Translations under genes and position numbers: made by a program | Notes under the pieces: model-generated | Database searches by the model: none | Told to the model about the DNA's origin: nothing | What the model saw: only the letters and a program-made list of their open reading frames with translations | Part shown: positions 1 to 8,599 of the stretch, piece after piece | Layout: each line of letters starts with the position of its first letter | Position numbering within the stretch: position 1 is the stretch's first letter | Assembly (NCBI RefSeq): GCF_936928535.1 | Contig: NZ_CAKZHY010000097.1 | Coordinates: forward strand, 107,527-171,526 | Source: an uncultured Bradyrhizobium sp. | GTDB lineage: Bacteria; Pseudomonadota; Alphaproteobacteria; Rhizobiales; Xanthobacteraceae | Length of the DNA stretch: 64,000 nt | Reading direction: 5' to 3'

Positions 1-108
1 AAGACGTAGGCGGTTGATTGGCCGCGTATGAGTTTGTCGTAAGTCGTGGTGTTGGGAATTTTGAGCAGAAGGAATAGCACATTTTAATCGCTGCCGGAGG
101 CGCGCATT
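1..108. other. Window edge, no gene seen
   Basis: No open frame, tRNA or strong hairpin is visible. The last bases before position 109 carry a GGAGG Shine-Dalgarno sequence that belongs to the following gene. Confidence 0.5.
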
Positions 109-726
109 ATGTTTGGTTCAATTGCAGAGCATTTCACTCAGCATTCTGAGGCCGCAGCAACTTTACTCCTCGGCTTCCTTGGAGTCGTGACGTATCTTTA
201 CACTTGGTCCCACGACAGGAAGCATCGCAAGCGCGACAATTATCTCGCGCTCGAATTCCAGTCGATGCGGGTGTTTCAGGCGTGCGTCGAGAATCCGGAG
301 ATCCCGCTCTATCTCGATGGCAAGGATGTTGAACCCACCGACCGACAGCACATCAAAGAGAAAACCTACTGGCAAATTTGCCAGATCCTGAATCTGTTCG
401 AGATCATCATCTCCTATCGCAAGGAGGTCCCTGATGAAGTGTTCGCAACCTGGGTATCCTGGTTTCACGAACTCGGAACGGCTCCGCGCTTCGAGGAGTT
501 CTGGAGAGGCGAGGAGCTACGCTCGCACTACAAGGGCGATCTCCAGAAGATAATGAACACGGCGTTGCAGCTCTATAAGACGCGATCGGCGGACTTCGAG
601 ACGGATGACCACGATTATGAGAACGAGTTGAAGGCTTTCTACGATCAGATTGCGATCATCATGGATGATAAATCAATCTGGAAGCATTTGGATATTTCTC
701 GCGGGCTCAACGAGCAGGTTGCTTAG
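109..726 (+). CDS. Hypothetical protein with N-terminal membrane anchor (DUF4760-like)
   Basis: A 205-residue protein with one hydrophobic segment near residues 15-33 (TLLLGFLGVVTYLY), a basic stretch after it (HDRKHRKRD), and a long acidic, helical, probably cytosolic remainder rich in Trp, Phe and Glu. This layout resembles single-pass proteins of the DUF4760 type, which is an impression from memory and not a firm assignment. ATG at 109 is preceded by GGAGG at good spacing. It stands alone: the next gene, hpnH, runs towards it from the opposite strand and ends at a terminator. No function can be given. Confidence 0.7.
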   Translation: MFGSIAEHFTQHSEAAATLLLGFLGVVTYLYTWSHDRKHRKRDNYLALEFQSMRVFQACVENPEIPLYLDGKDVEPTDRQHIKEKTYWQICQILNLFEIIISYRKEVPDEVFATWVSWFHELGTAPRFEEFWRGEELRSHYKGDLQKIMNTALQLYKTRSADFETDDHDYENELKAFYDQIAIIMDDKSIWKHLDISRGLNEQVA

Positions 727-844
727 GCCCTCGTCCTCGTGCCGGTGAGCCATTGCGCTTCTACTGTGCATGGGGTTGTTTTTCATTTTTGTCGGAATGC
801 GAGGAGGAGAGGGAGCCCAGCCCGCGCATCGTCGAACAAAACAA

Positions 845-875
845 AAGGCCCGGTCGCCATCAGCGACCGGGCCTT
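845..875 (-). terminator. Rho-independent terminator of ispH-hpnH
   Basis: A perfect 12-bp inverted repeat (845-856 with 864-875, core AAGGCCCGGTCG) encloses a 7-base loop. Read on the minus strand it is followed by TTTTGTTTTG, so it is well placed 25 bases past the hpnH stop. On the plus strand the tail is only moderately T-rich. Confidence 0.85.
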
Positions 876-900
876 GTTTATTCGGATCGACCGGCGCTGC

Positions 901-2061
901 TTACGCAGCCGTCGAGGCCTTCCGTGCCGCCTTCGCCGCCGCAGCCTCGGCTTCGTCCTTGCGGATATCCGACAGCTTCTTCTGGACCTGCTCGGAGAAG
1001 ATGTACTGCGCCGGGCGCTGCTTCGACATGTCGATCTCCGGCGCCATCGGGCCGGTGGTCTTGATGCCGCGCAGCGACACCCACATCGCCTTGATCGGGT
1101 TGTTCAGCGCGGCGGTCGCGGCCGTCGGCTCGTAGCCGCAATGGGCCATACAGTCGGCGCACTTCTCGTACTTGCCGGTGCCGTAGGTCTCCCAGTCCGT
1201 GGTGTCCATCAGCTCCTTGAAGGTCTTGGCGTAGCCTTCACCCAGGAGGTAGCAGGGCTTCTGCCAACCGAAGATGTTGCGCGCGGGCATGCCCCACGGC
1301 GTGCACTCGTATTCCTGGTTGCCGGCGAGGAAGTCGAGGAACAGGCCGGAATGCATGAAGTTCCACTTCTTGCCCTTGCCCATCGCAAAGACGTCGCGGA
1401 ACAGCTTCTTGGTCTTGGTGCGGTTGAGGAAGTGCTCCTGGTCCGGCGCGCGCTCATAGGCGTAGCCGGGCGACATCGAGACGCCGACGCCGAGCTCGAC
1501 GGTGAGGTCGAGGAACTTCGCGATCTCCTCGGCCGGATGGCCGTCGAAGATGGTGGCGTTGACGTTGACGGTGAAGCCGCGCGCCTTGGCCGCTTTGATC
1601 GCGGAGACGGCGCGGTCGAACACGCCCTGCTGCGATACGGCCTTGTCGTGATGGTCCTTCAGGCCGTCGAGATGGACGGAGAAGAACAGGTAGGGCGAGG
1701 GCTCGAACAGATCGAGCTTCTTCTCGAGCAACAGCGCGTTGGTGCAGAGCGAGACAAACTTCTTGCGCGCGACGAGGCCGCGCACGATCTCGCCGATCTC
1801 CTTGTGGATCAGCGGCTCGCCGCCGGGGATCGCCACCATCGGCGCGCCGCACTCGTCGGCCGCGTCCCAGCACTCCTGGGCGGTCATGCGGCGGTTGAGG
1901 ATCGCATCCGGATAGTCGATCTTGCCGCAACCGACGCAGGCGAGGTTGCAGCGGAACAGCGGCTCGAGCATCAGCACGAGCGGATAGCGTTTGCGGCCAA
2001 GCAGTTTCTGCTTGAGCAAATAGCCGCCGATACGCATTTCCTTGAAGAAGGGGATTGCCAT
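901..2061 (-). CDS. hpnH: Adenosyl-hopene transferase HpnH (radical SAM)
   Basis: HpnH attaches adenosine to the C30 hopene skeleton, the first step towards C35 extended hopanoids such as bacteriohopanetetrol. The 386-residue protein has a radical SAM CX3CX2C cluster motif at C38, C42 and C45 (CNLACVGC), then the glycine motif PGGEPL, and a C-terminal Cys-rich segment (CADCMAHCGYEP) typical of the DUF3463 extension of HpnH. It lies 34 bases downstream of ispH on the same strand, so the pair is probably one transcript, ended by the hairpin at 845-875. Length and motifs fit the family closely. Confidence 0.95.
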   Translation of the reverse strand: MAIPFFKEMRIGGYLLKQKLLGRKRYPLVLMLEPLFRCNLACVGCGKIDYPDAILNRRMTAQECWDAADECGAPMVAIPGGEPLIHKEIGEIVRGLVARKKFVSLCTNALLLEKKLDLFEPSPYLFFSVHLDGLKDHHDKAVSQQGVFDRAVSAIKAAKARGFTVNVNATIFDGHPAEEIAKFLDLTVELGVGVSMSPGYAYERAPDQEHFLNRTKTKKLFRDVFAMGKGKKWNFMHSGLFLDFLAGNQEYECTPWGMPARNIFGWQKPCYLLGEGYAKTFKELMDTTDWETYGTGKYEKCADCMAHCGYEPTAATAALNNPIKAMWVSLRGIKTTGPMAPEIDMSKQRPAQYIFSEQVQKKLSDIRKDEAEAAAAKAARKASTAA

Positions 2062-2095
2062 TACACGTTTCTTTCTGGGCTTGAAATTCGGTAGG

Positions 2096-3022
2096 TCAGC
2101 TTGCAGCCAGCTCGGCCGGAAGCCTGAATTCGATGTTTTCCTCGCGGCCCGGGAGCACCGAGACCGTCACCGGTCCGATCCGCCGCAGCGCTTCGATCAC
2201 GTCATCCACCAGCACCTCGGGCGCCGAGGCGCCGGCCGTGAGGCCGACTGACTTGGCACCTTTCAACCACTCCGGATTGAGCTCACTGCCGTCGGCGATC
2301 AGATAACTCGCGACGCCGGCCTCAGTGCCGATTTCGCGGAGCCTGTTCGAGTTCGAGCTATTGGCAGCGCCCACCACCAAGATCACGTCGACCAGCTTGC
2401 TCAAGTCCCATACCGCAGATTGGCGGTTCTGTGTCGCATAGCAGATATCCCGGATGTCTGGGCCTTGAATATCTGTAAATTTGGCTTGAAGGGCTTCAAT
2501 AATGCCCTTGGTGTCGTCGACCGACAGGGTGGTCTGGGTGATGTAGGCCACTGGCCTATCCGGGGGCAGCATCAGGGCCTTGGCCTCTTCGACGCTCTGA
2601 ACCAGCAGAACCGGGCCGGGAACCTGGCCCATCGTACCCTCGACCTCGGGGTGGCCGGCATGGCCGATCAGGATCAGGGTACGGCCCTTGGTGATGTAGC
2701 GCTTCCCCTGATTGTGAACTTTCGTGACCAGGGGGCAGGTGGCATTCAGCACCGGAAGGTCGCGCGCGGCGGCCTCTTCCTCGACGCTGCGGGCGACGCC
2801 ATGGGCGCTGAAAACGGTCACGGCCTTCGGCGGAACTTCGGACAGCTCCTCGACGAAGACCGCCCCTTTGGCTTTCAGGCTTTCGACCACGTATTTGTTG
2901 TGCACGATCTCGTGGCGCACGTAGACCGGCGGGCCGTATTTCTCCAGCGCCCGCTCGACGATCTCGATCGCGCGCACCACGCCCGCACAAAAGCCGCGCG
3001 GCTGCGCTAGATAAACTTCCAT
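2096..3022 (-). CDS. ispH: 4-hydroxy-3-methylbut-2-enyl diphosphate reductase IspH
   Basis: IspH is the last enzyme of the MEP isoprenoid pathway and converts HMBPP to IPP and DMAPP with a 4Fe-4S cluster. The three cluster cysteines are present at C12 (GFCAGV), C96 (NATCPLVTK) and C194 (ICYATQNRQ), with spacing close to E. coli IspH. The frame stays open up to 3181, but the extra 53 residues look non-coding (Cys, Arg and Gly rich, no family match). I place the start at 3022 (MEVYLAQPRGF), giving 308 residues, the usual length. Co-transcription with hpnH would tie isoprenoid supply to hopanoid synthesis. Confidence 0.95.
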   Translation of the reverse strand: MEVYLAQPRGFCAGVVRAIEIVERALEKYGPPVYVRHEIVHNKYVVESLKAKGAVFVEELSEVPPKAVTVFSAHGVARSVEEEAAARDLPVLNATCPLVTKVHNQGKRYITKGRTLILIGHAGHPEVEGTMGQVPGPVLLVQSVEEAKALMLPPDRPVAYITQTTLSVDDTKGIIEALQAKFTDIQGPDIRDICYATQNRQSAVWDLSKLVDVILVVGAANSSNSNRLREIGTEAGVASYLIADGSELNPEWLKGAKSVGLTAGASAPEVLVDDVIEALRRIGPVTVSVLPGREENIEFRLPAELAAS

Positions 3023-3482
3023 TGGACGTCCATCACGCAAGTTGCACCAATCCGCTTCATTGTCCCCGGCGGCACCCCGACATCGGCCAATGCTGCAATA
3101 TCCGCACCATTGGTGTCGCAACCGCGGTAACCGCCCACCCATTTGGGCCCCGGCGCATGCAGGCACAGCATTTTGTGTCAAAAAATCGGCAATAAGGGAA
3201 GGTCGGCGTGAGCCGCGGGCTCCAGGTGGCGCCAGTTGAAGGTATTATAGTAGTTGGTTTGATGAGGGCAAGGCGGTGACGTTTGTGCTCACTCCTTCGT
3301 CACTTTGCCGCCTCAAGTCTCCGGCTATACCGGCCGTCCCGCATGATTTTGCCATGGTCTCCCGACGTTCACACTGAACCTTGTTCCGTCGGGAACCACT
3401 CAAAACAGCAATAGGTTTCGTTCCGGAACTCCGATAAACAGCGGGCGTTTTCGGCAAGCTGTTAAAACCAGAAAGAAAATAC
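3023..3482. other. Divergent control region between ispH and hpnN
   Basis: A 460-base gap between divergent transcripts. It is less GC-rich than its surroundings and contains no convincing gene. The 3390-3450 part holds two GGAAC-type ECF promoter matches pointing at hpnN (listed separately). No ispH promoter could be identified by eye. Confidence 0.6.
3425..3449 (+). promoter_or_regulatory. EcfG-like (general stress sigma) promoter for hpnN
   Basis: GGAAC at 3425-3429, a 16-base spacer, and CGTT at 3446-3449 match the alphaproteobacterial EcfG consensus GGAAC-N16/17-CGTT exactly. A start around 3456-3460 would give a leader of about 25 bases before the GTG of hpnN at 3483. A weaker second match, GGAAC at 3392-3396 with GGTT at 3414-3417 (17-base spacer), lies just upstream. 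Known background: hpnP expression depends on EcfG in Rhodopseudomonas palustris. Control of hpnN is inferred from the motif alone. Confidence 0.6.
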
Positions 3483-6071
3483 GTGCTGCAAAGCGTAGTC
3501 GTTGCCATCGTCAGGGCCTGTACCCGGTTTGCCTCCCTCGTCGTCGTTCTCGGGCTCCTGCTGGCGGTGGGGGCGGGCTATTACACGTCCCGACACTTCG
3601 CCATCAACACTGACATCAATTCGCTGATTGCCCAGAATCTGGACTGGCGCCAGCGCGATCAGCAGTTCGACCGTGCCTTCGATCGCGACGCCACGATTCT
3701 CGCGGTCGTCGAGGCCTCGACACCGGAGATGGCGACCGCGGCCTCGGACGCACTGTTTGCCAAGCTCAAGGACAACAAGACCGAATTCCAGTCGATGCAG
3801 CAGCTCGGCACCGGTGAGTTCTTCGAGAAGAACGGCCTGTTGTTCCTGCCGACCGAGGAAGTCGGCAAGATCACCAGCCAGTTCGAATCCGCAGCGCCCC
3901 TGATCGAGATCATGGCCGGCGATCCCTCGATCCGCGGCCTGACCGGCGCGCTGGAGACCGGGCTTGCGGGCGTCAAGCGAGGCGAGGTCAAGCTCGACAG
4001 CACCGAGCGACCGTTCAACCAGATCGCAGACACGGTCGAGACTGTGCTCAACAAGGGCAATCCGATCTTCTCCTGGCGCGAGTTCGTCAGCGACAAGCCG
4101 CTGTCCGACTCGGACAAGCGAGCCTTCATCGAGTTCAAGCCGATCCTCGACTACAACGCGCTGGAGCCCGGCAAGGGAGCGACCGACGCGATCCGCAAGG
4201 CTGCGGTCGATCTCGATTTCGCGACGAAATACCAGGCGCGGGTGCGGCTGACGGGCCCGGTCCCGATCGCCAACGAGGAATACGCCACTGTCCAGGAAGG
4301 CGCCGTCGTCAACGGCGTCGGCACCGTGCTTGTCGTGCTCTTCATCCTGTGGCTGGCGCTGCATTCGGCGAAGATCATCTTCGCGGTGTTCGTCAATCTC
4401 TTCGTCGGCCTCGCGATCACCACCGCCGCGGGCCTGATGATGGTCGGCTCGCTCAATCTGCTGTCGATCGCGTTTGCGGTGCTGTTCGTCGGCCTCGGCG
4501 TCGATTTCGGCATCCAGTACAGCGTCCGCTACCGTTCGGAGCGTTACAAGGTCAATGATCTCGGCAAGGCGCTGGTGCTTGCGGCCAAGCGCTCCGCGAT
4601 CCCGCTGTCGCTCGCGGCGATGGCCACCGCGGCCGGCTTTCTCTGCTTCATCCCGACGGACTACAAGGGCATCGCCGAACTCGGCCAGATCGCCGGCGTG
4701 GGCATGCTGGTGGCGTTCATCTCCTCGATCACCATCCTGCCGGCGCTGTTGAAGCTGTTGAATCCGCCCGGCGAGAAGGAGCCGGTCGGCTACGCCTTCC
4801 TGGCGCCGCTTGATCATTTCCTCGAGAAGCATCGCGTGCTGGTCGTCGGCGGCACGCTGCTGCTCGCGCTCGCGGGCCTGCCGCTGCTCTACTTCATGAA
4901 GTTCGACTTCAACCCGATGAACCTGCGCAACCCGAGGGCCGAATCGATCGCAACCTTCCTCGACCTGCGCAAGGACCCTAACACCGGCGCCAATGCCATC
5001 AACGTGATGACCACATCGGAAGAGCAGGCCAAGCAGGTCGAGGCGAAGCTCGAAAAGGTCCCGGAGGTGCTGCGGGTGATGTCGCTAGACAGTTTCGTGC
5101 CTGATGACCAACAGCCGAAGCTGAAGCTGATCGCGCAGGGCGCCAAGATCCTGAATCCCGCGCTCAACCCGGACCAGATCGATGCGGCGCCGTCGGATCA
5201 GGAGAACGTCGAGTCGCTGAAATCCTCGGTCGACAATCTGCGCCGCACTGCAGGCGACGCCAAGGGCCCGGGCGCGGTCGCCTCGCGCCGGCTCGCGGAT
5301 GCGCTGGAGAAGCTTGCCAACTCGGATGAGGCGACGCGCAACAAGGCGCAGGACGTGTTCGTCACGCCGATGAAGATCGTGTTCGACCAGCTCAGAAACG
5401 CGATGCAGGCAGGTCCCGTCACCCTGAACTCACTGCCGCCCGACCTCGTCAATGCCTGGAAGAGCAAGGATGGCATCATCCGCGTCGAGGCTCAGCCCAA
5501 GGGCGATCCGAATGACAATGATACGCTGCGCAAGTTTGCGGCGGCTGTGCTCGATGCCGAGCCGACCGCGATTGGCGGACCGGTCTCGATCCTGAAATCC
5601 GGCGACACCGTGGTGAGAGCGTTCATCCATGCCGGCATCTATGCGCTGCTGGTGATCGGCCTGTTGCTGTGGATCACGTTGCGTCGTCTGGTCGACGTTG
5701 CGATGACCCTGGTGCCGCTGCTGGTTGCGGGCGCAGTCACGCTCGAGATCTGCGTGTTGATCGGCCTGCCGCTCAACTTCGCCAATATCGTCGCGTTTCC
5801 GCTGCTGCTCGGCGTCGGCGTCGCGTTCAAGATCTATTATGTCGTCGCGTGGCGGTCCGGCAGGACAAACCTGCTTCAGACCAGCCTGACGCGGGCGATC
5901 TTTTTCAGCGCACTGACGACGGCGACGGCGTTCGGCAGCTTGTGGCTGTCGAGCCATCCGGGCACGTCCAGCATGGGCAAGCTGCTCGCCTTGTCGCTGG
6001 TGACGACGCTTGCCGCAGTGCTGCTGTTCCAGCCGGCCCTAATGGGCAAACCCCGCAATCTCAGGGAGTAG
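3483..6071 (+). CDS. hpnN: Hopanoid transporter HpnN (RND/MMPL family)
   Basis: HpnN moves hopanoids from the inner to the outer membrane. The 862-residue protein shows the RND layout: TM1 at about residues 12-31, a periplasmic domain, a TM cluster near 275-420 including the GLGVDFGIQY signature, TM7 near 455, a second periplasmic domain, and a last TM cluster near 720-850 (FPLLLGVGVAFKIYYVVAWR). The start is GTG at 3483 with a weak purine-rich site (AGAAAGAA) upstream. It is divergent from ispH-hpnH. Its last 33 bases overlap the end of the convergent DUF2147 gene. Confidence 0.93.
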   Translation: MLQSVVVAIVRACTRFASLVVVLGLLLAVGAGYYTSRHFAINTDINSLIAQNLDWRQRDQQFDRAFDRDATILAVVEASTPEMATAASDALFAKLKDNKTEFQSMQQLGTGEFFEKNGLLFLPTEEVGKITSQFESAAPLIEIMAGDPSIRGLTGALETGLAGVKRGEVKLDSTERPFNQIADTVETVLNKGNPIFSWREFVSDKPLSDSDKRAFIEFKPILDYNALEPGKGATDAIRKAAVDLDFATKYQARVRLTGPVPIANEEYATVQEGAVVNGVGTVLVVLFILWLALHSAKIIFAVFVNLFVGLAITTAAGLMMVGSLNLLSIAFAVLFVGLGVDFGIQYSVRYRSERYKVNDLGKALVLAAKRSAIPLSLAAMATAAGFLCFIPTDYKGIAELGQIAGVGMLVAFISSITILPALLKLLNPPGEKEPVGYAFLAPLDHFLEKHRVLVVGGTLLLALAGLPLLYFMKFDFNPMNLRNPRAESIATFLDLRKDPNTGANAINVMTTSEEQAKQVEAKLEKVPEVLRVMSLDSFVPDDQQPKLKLIAQGAKILNPALNPDQIDAAPSDQENVESLKSSVDNLRRTAGDAKGPGAVASRRLADALEKLANSDEATRNKAQDVFVTPMKIVFDQLRNAMQAGPVTLNSLPPDLVNAWKSKDGIIRVEAQPKGDPNDNDTLRKFAAAVLDAEPTAIGGPVSILKSGDTVVRAFIHAGIYALLVIGLLLWITLRRLVDVAMTLVPLLVAGAVTLEICVLIGLPLNFANIVAFPLLLGVGVAFKIYYVVAWRSGRTNLLQTSLTRAIFFSALTTATAFGSLWLSSHPGTSSMGKLLALSLVTTLAAVLLFQPALMGKPRNLRE

Positions 6072-6662
6072 GCAGATGTCGCCGACGGGATCGGCGGCAC
6101 CTTTCTGACCCGGCTTGGCTGCGGCACTCTTCGGAGCCGTCGGCGCAGGTGCCACGGCAGCCTGTGCCGGTGCAGATTTGGGCGCCGCACCGGTGGTTTT
6201 TGGCGCGCCCTTGGCCATGGCGTTGGCGGTGCTCGGGGGGATCGGCGGGCCGACGCGGGTCCAGGTCTCGCCACCGCACAGGAAGCCCAGCACGCAGCCC
6301 TTGATCTCGAGTTGGTCGGTGCCAGCAGGCGTGATGGTCGCACTATACATCTGACCATCCTTGGCGTTGTAGACCTGACCTTCCCACTGTTCGGCGCCGG
6401 GCGTCTTCTTCATGTTGATCAGGGTCGCCATGCCCAATGTCGGCCTGTTCTTTTTTGAGACATCCGGGTTGTTCTCGTCGCGGCCGCCGGGCTGCTTTTC
6501 CCAGGAAACCGCGCCCCACATGCTGCCATTGCATTGGGCGACACGGATATTGGCGACGCCGTCGGCGACTCGCCAGTCGCCGGTCGGATCGGTAGCAAGC
6601 GCTGGTGTCAGGCCGGCGTAACCAGCTGTCAGTATTATTCCGGTGTAAATGGCCAAACGCAT
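6039..6662 (-). CDS. Secreted DUF2147 family protein
   Basis: A 207-residue protein with a signal peptide (MRLAIYTGIILTAGYAGL, cleavage near ALA-TDP) and a DUF2147 domain around residues 24-135: the opening DPTGDWRV, the NNPDVSKKNRP segment, and the closing GCVLGFLCGGETWTR. The rest is an Ala/Pro/Lys-rich tail, probably disordered. DUF2147 proteins are periplasmic and lipocalin-like with no settled function. ATG at 6662 has GAGGA just upstream; a start 24 bases earlier would spoil the signal peptide. It lies between hpnN and hpnO on the opposite strand. A hopanoid link is only positional. Confidence 0.85.
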   Translation of the reverse strand: MRLAIYTGIILTAGYAGLTPALATDPTGDWRVADGVANIRVAQCNGSMWGAVSWEKQPGGRDENNPDVSKKNRPTLGMATLINMKKTPGAEQWEGQVYNAKDGQMYSATITPAGTDQLEIKGCVLGFLCGGETWTRVGPPIPPSTANAMAKGAPKTTGAAPKSAPAQAAVAPAPTAPKSAAAKPGQKGAADPVGDICLLPEIAGFAH

Positions 6663-6804
6663 ATGTGTTCCTCGGCAGTGCAACATGGTCTAAAGCTGTG
6701 CTTGCGAAGATGGTCCGAAAAAGGGCAAAAGGCCGCACAGACCCTTTTCCGTTCGCTGGCCGTTTTCAGTTGACGAAGCGGCCCTCAACCGAAGTATGTA
6801 GCGG

Positions 6805-8196
6805 ATGAACAGTCCAATTCCAGACATGTCTCAGTTGTTCGCGGACCGTCAGGCCCAGCGCAGCACCCTGCATAACAGGTACCTGAACGAGCAGTTCGTC
6901 CGGGTTCTCAAGACCATCGGCTACGACGTCGGCTTCCAGAAGGGGCAGGGGCAGTACCTTTACGATCGCGAGGGGGCTCGTTACCTCGACCTCTTGTCCG
7001 GCTTTGGCGTGTTCGCGATCGGGCGCAATCATCCTGTCATGCGCGAGGCGCTGAAAAGCGTGCTCGACGCCGATCTGCCCAATCTCGTTCAATTCGACGT
7101 CTCGGTGCTGGCCGGCGTGCTCGCCGAGCGGCTGTTGAAATATGTTCCCTATCTCGACAAGGCGTTCTTCGCCAATTCCGGCGCCGAATGCGTCGAGGCC
7201 GCGATCAAGTTCGCGCGCGGCGCGACGGGGCGTCCCGGCATCGTCTATTGCGCCCACGGCTATCATGGCCTGACCTATGGCGCGCTGTCGCTGACCGGTG
7301 ATTCGAACTTCCGCACCGGCTTCGAGCCGCTGTTGCCGGGTTGCACCTCGGTTCCGTTCAACGATCTCGCCGCGCTCGAGAAGGCGCTGGCCTCGCGCGA
7401 GGTCGCTGCCTTCGTCGTCGAGCCGATTCAGGGCAAGGGCGTGAACATGCCCTCCGACGAGTTCCTGCCGGGCGCGGCCGCGCTCTGCAAGAAGTACGGC
7501 ACGCTGTTCGTTGCCGACGAGATCCAGACCGGCATGGGCCGCACCGGCCGCTTCCTCGCGGTCGAGCACTGGAACGTCGAGCCCGACATGGTGCTGTTGT
7601 CGAAGTCGCTCTCCGGCGGCCACGTGCCCGTAGGCGCCGTGCTGACGCGCAAGAGCATCTTCGACAAGATCTTCAATCAGATGGACCGCGCCGTGGTGCA
7701 CGGTTCGACCTTCTCCAAGAACGATCTCGCGATGGCCGCGGGCATCGCCACGCTCGACGTGATGGAATCGGAGAAGCTGATCGAGGCTGCCGCCAAGCGT
7801 GGCGCCGAGCTTCGCCTCGCGCTGACGCGCATGGTGCCCGGCTACGAGTTGCTGAAGGAAGTGCGCGGCAAGGGCCTGATGATCGGCATCGAGTTCGGGC
7901 CGCCGAAATCGCTGCGGCTGCGGGCCTCCTGGAACGTGCTGGAGGCCGCCAACAAGGGCCTGTTCTGCCAGCTCATCACCGTGCCGCTGTTCAAGGATCA
8001 CAAGATCCTGACCCAGGTCGCTGGCCACGGCAGCCACACCATCAAGCTCTTGCCGCCGCTCACCATCACCGAAGAAGACTGCAACTGGATCGAGCGCGCC
8101 TTCGACGACGTCATCGCCGGCAGCCACAAGGTCCCCGGCGCAATCTGGTCGCTCGGCAAGACGCTGGTGGACAACGCGGTGCGAAGGTCGGCGTAG
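6805..8196 (+). CDS. hpnO: Hopanoid aminotransferase HpnO
   Basis: HpnO is a class III PLP aminotransferase that makes aminobacteriohopanetriol from a ribosyl-hopane intermediate. The 463-residue protein has the PLP-binding region with FANSGAECVEAAIKFAR, the metal-independent DEIQTGMGRTG motif, and the Schiff-base lysine K267 in LLSKSLSGGHVPVG. The unusual N-terminal 60 residues (NRYLNEQFVRVLKTIGYDV) are typical of HpnO and separate it from ornithine or acetylornithine aminotransferases. ATG at 6805 is chosen; 6826 is an alternative. It is divergent from the DUF2147 gene across 142 bases. Confidence 0.9.
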   Translation: MNSPIPDMSQLFADRQAQRSTLHNRYLNEQFVRVLKTIGYDVGFQKGQGQYLYDREGARYLDLLSGFGVFAIGRNHPVMREALKSVLDADLPNLVQFDVSVLAGVLAERLLKYVPYLDKAFFANSGAECVEAAIKFARGATGRPGIVYCAHGYHGLTYGALSLTGDSNFRTGFEPLLPGCTSVPFNDLAALEKALASREVAAFVVEPIQGKGVNMPSDEFLPGAAALCKKYGTLFVADEIQTGMGRTGRFLAVEHWNVEPDMVLLSKSLSGGHVPVGAVLTRKSIFDKIFNQMDRAVVHGSTFSKNDLAMAAGIATLDVMESEKLIEAAAKRGAELRLALTRMVPGYELLKEVRGKGLMIGIEFGPPKSLRLRASWNVLEAANKGLFCQLITVPLFKDHKILTQVAGHGSHTIKLLPPLTITEEDCNWIERAFDDVIAGSHKVPGAIWSLGKTLVDNAVRRSA

Positions 8197-8282
8197 GCAC
8201 CGTCCATTTTATCGAGATAGTTAGTGTGTTCGCGTGAGCGCCTTGGGCCTCACGCAATGCGGGGCAATGCTGGAATCGTTTC

Positions 8283-8594
8283 ATGCGATCGATGATTGTC
8301 CTTGTCTCAGTTCTCCTATTTCTGACATTCGCGACATCCATCTCTTTCGCTTGGCTCAGCTACAATAGTTACAGGCAATTGGTGCCCAAGCCCCGCACAG
8401 TCGGGCCGCTTACGGCTATACGTGCGTCCATGCGTACAGTGCACGATCCTAACGATCCAGCTGTATCCCAACACTGCTTGGTCTACCTCAGGCGTTTCAG
8501 GGGTGCGGCTCTGGTTGTCGCCACGACATGGATCGTCTTGGGGATATTTGTCGTGGCGGTGCGAGCGTTTGATCTCCAGCGCTTCCTCGACTGA
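8283..8594 (+). CDS. Small two-TM membrane protein, unknown
   Basis: A 103-residue protein with two hydrophobic helices, near residues 5-25 (VLVSVLLFLTFATSISFAW) and 76-95 (ALVVATTWIVLGIFVVAV), joined by a basic loop containing two histidines and one cysteine. It converges on the anti-sigma gene, ending 5 bases from it. The ribosome-binding site is weak. No family is recognised; coding status rests on the clean two-helix pattern. Confidence 0.55.
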   Translation: MRSMIVLVSVLLFLTFATSISFAWLSYNSYRQLVPKPRTVGPLTAIRASMRTVHDPNDPAVSQHCLVYLRRFRGAALVVATTWIVLGIFVVAVRAFDLQRFLD

Positions 8595-8599
8595 CGAGT

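Noticed and set aside
739..2094. 451-codon plus-strand frame over hpnH
   Set aside because: Entirely opposite the strong radical SAM gene and crossing its terminator; no domain features.
3023..3181. 53-residue N-terminal extension of IspH
   Set aside because: It does not resemble the family, has clustered Cys and Arg, and the internal ATG gives a normal IspH length.
8232..8255. GCGTGAG/CTCACGC hairpin after hpnO as a terminator
   Set aside because: 7-bp stem with a 10-base loop and no T-run; too weak to call.
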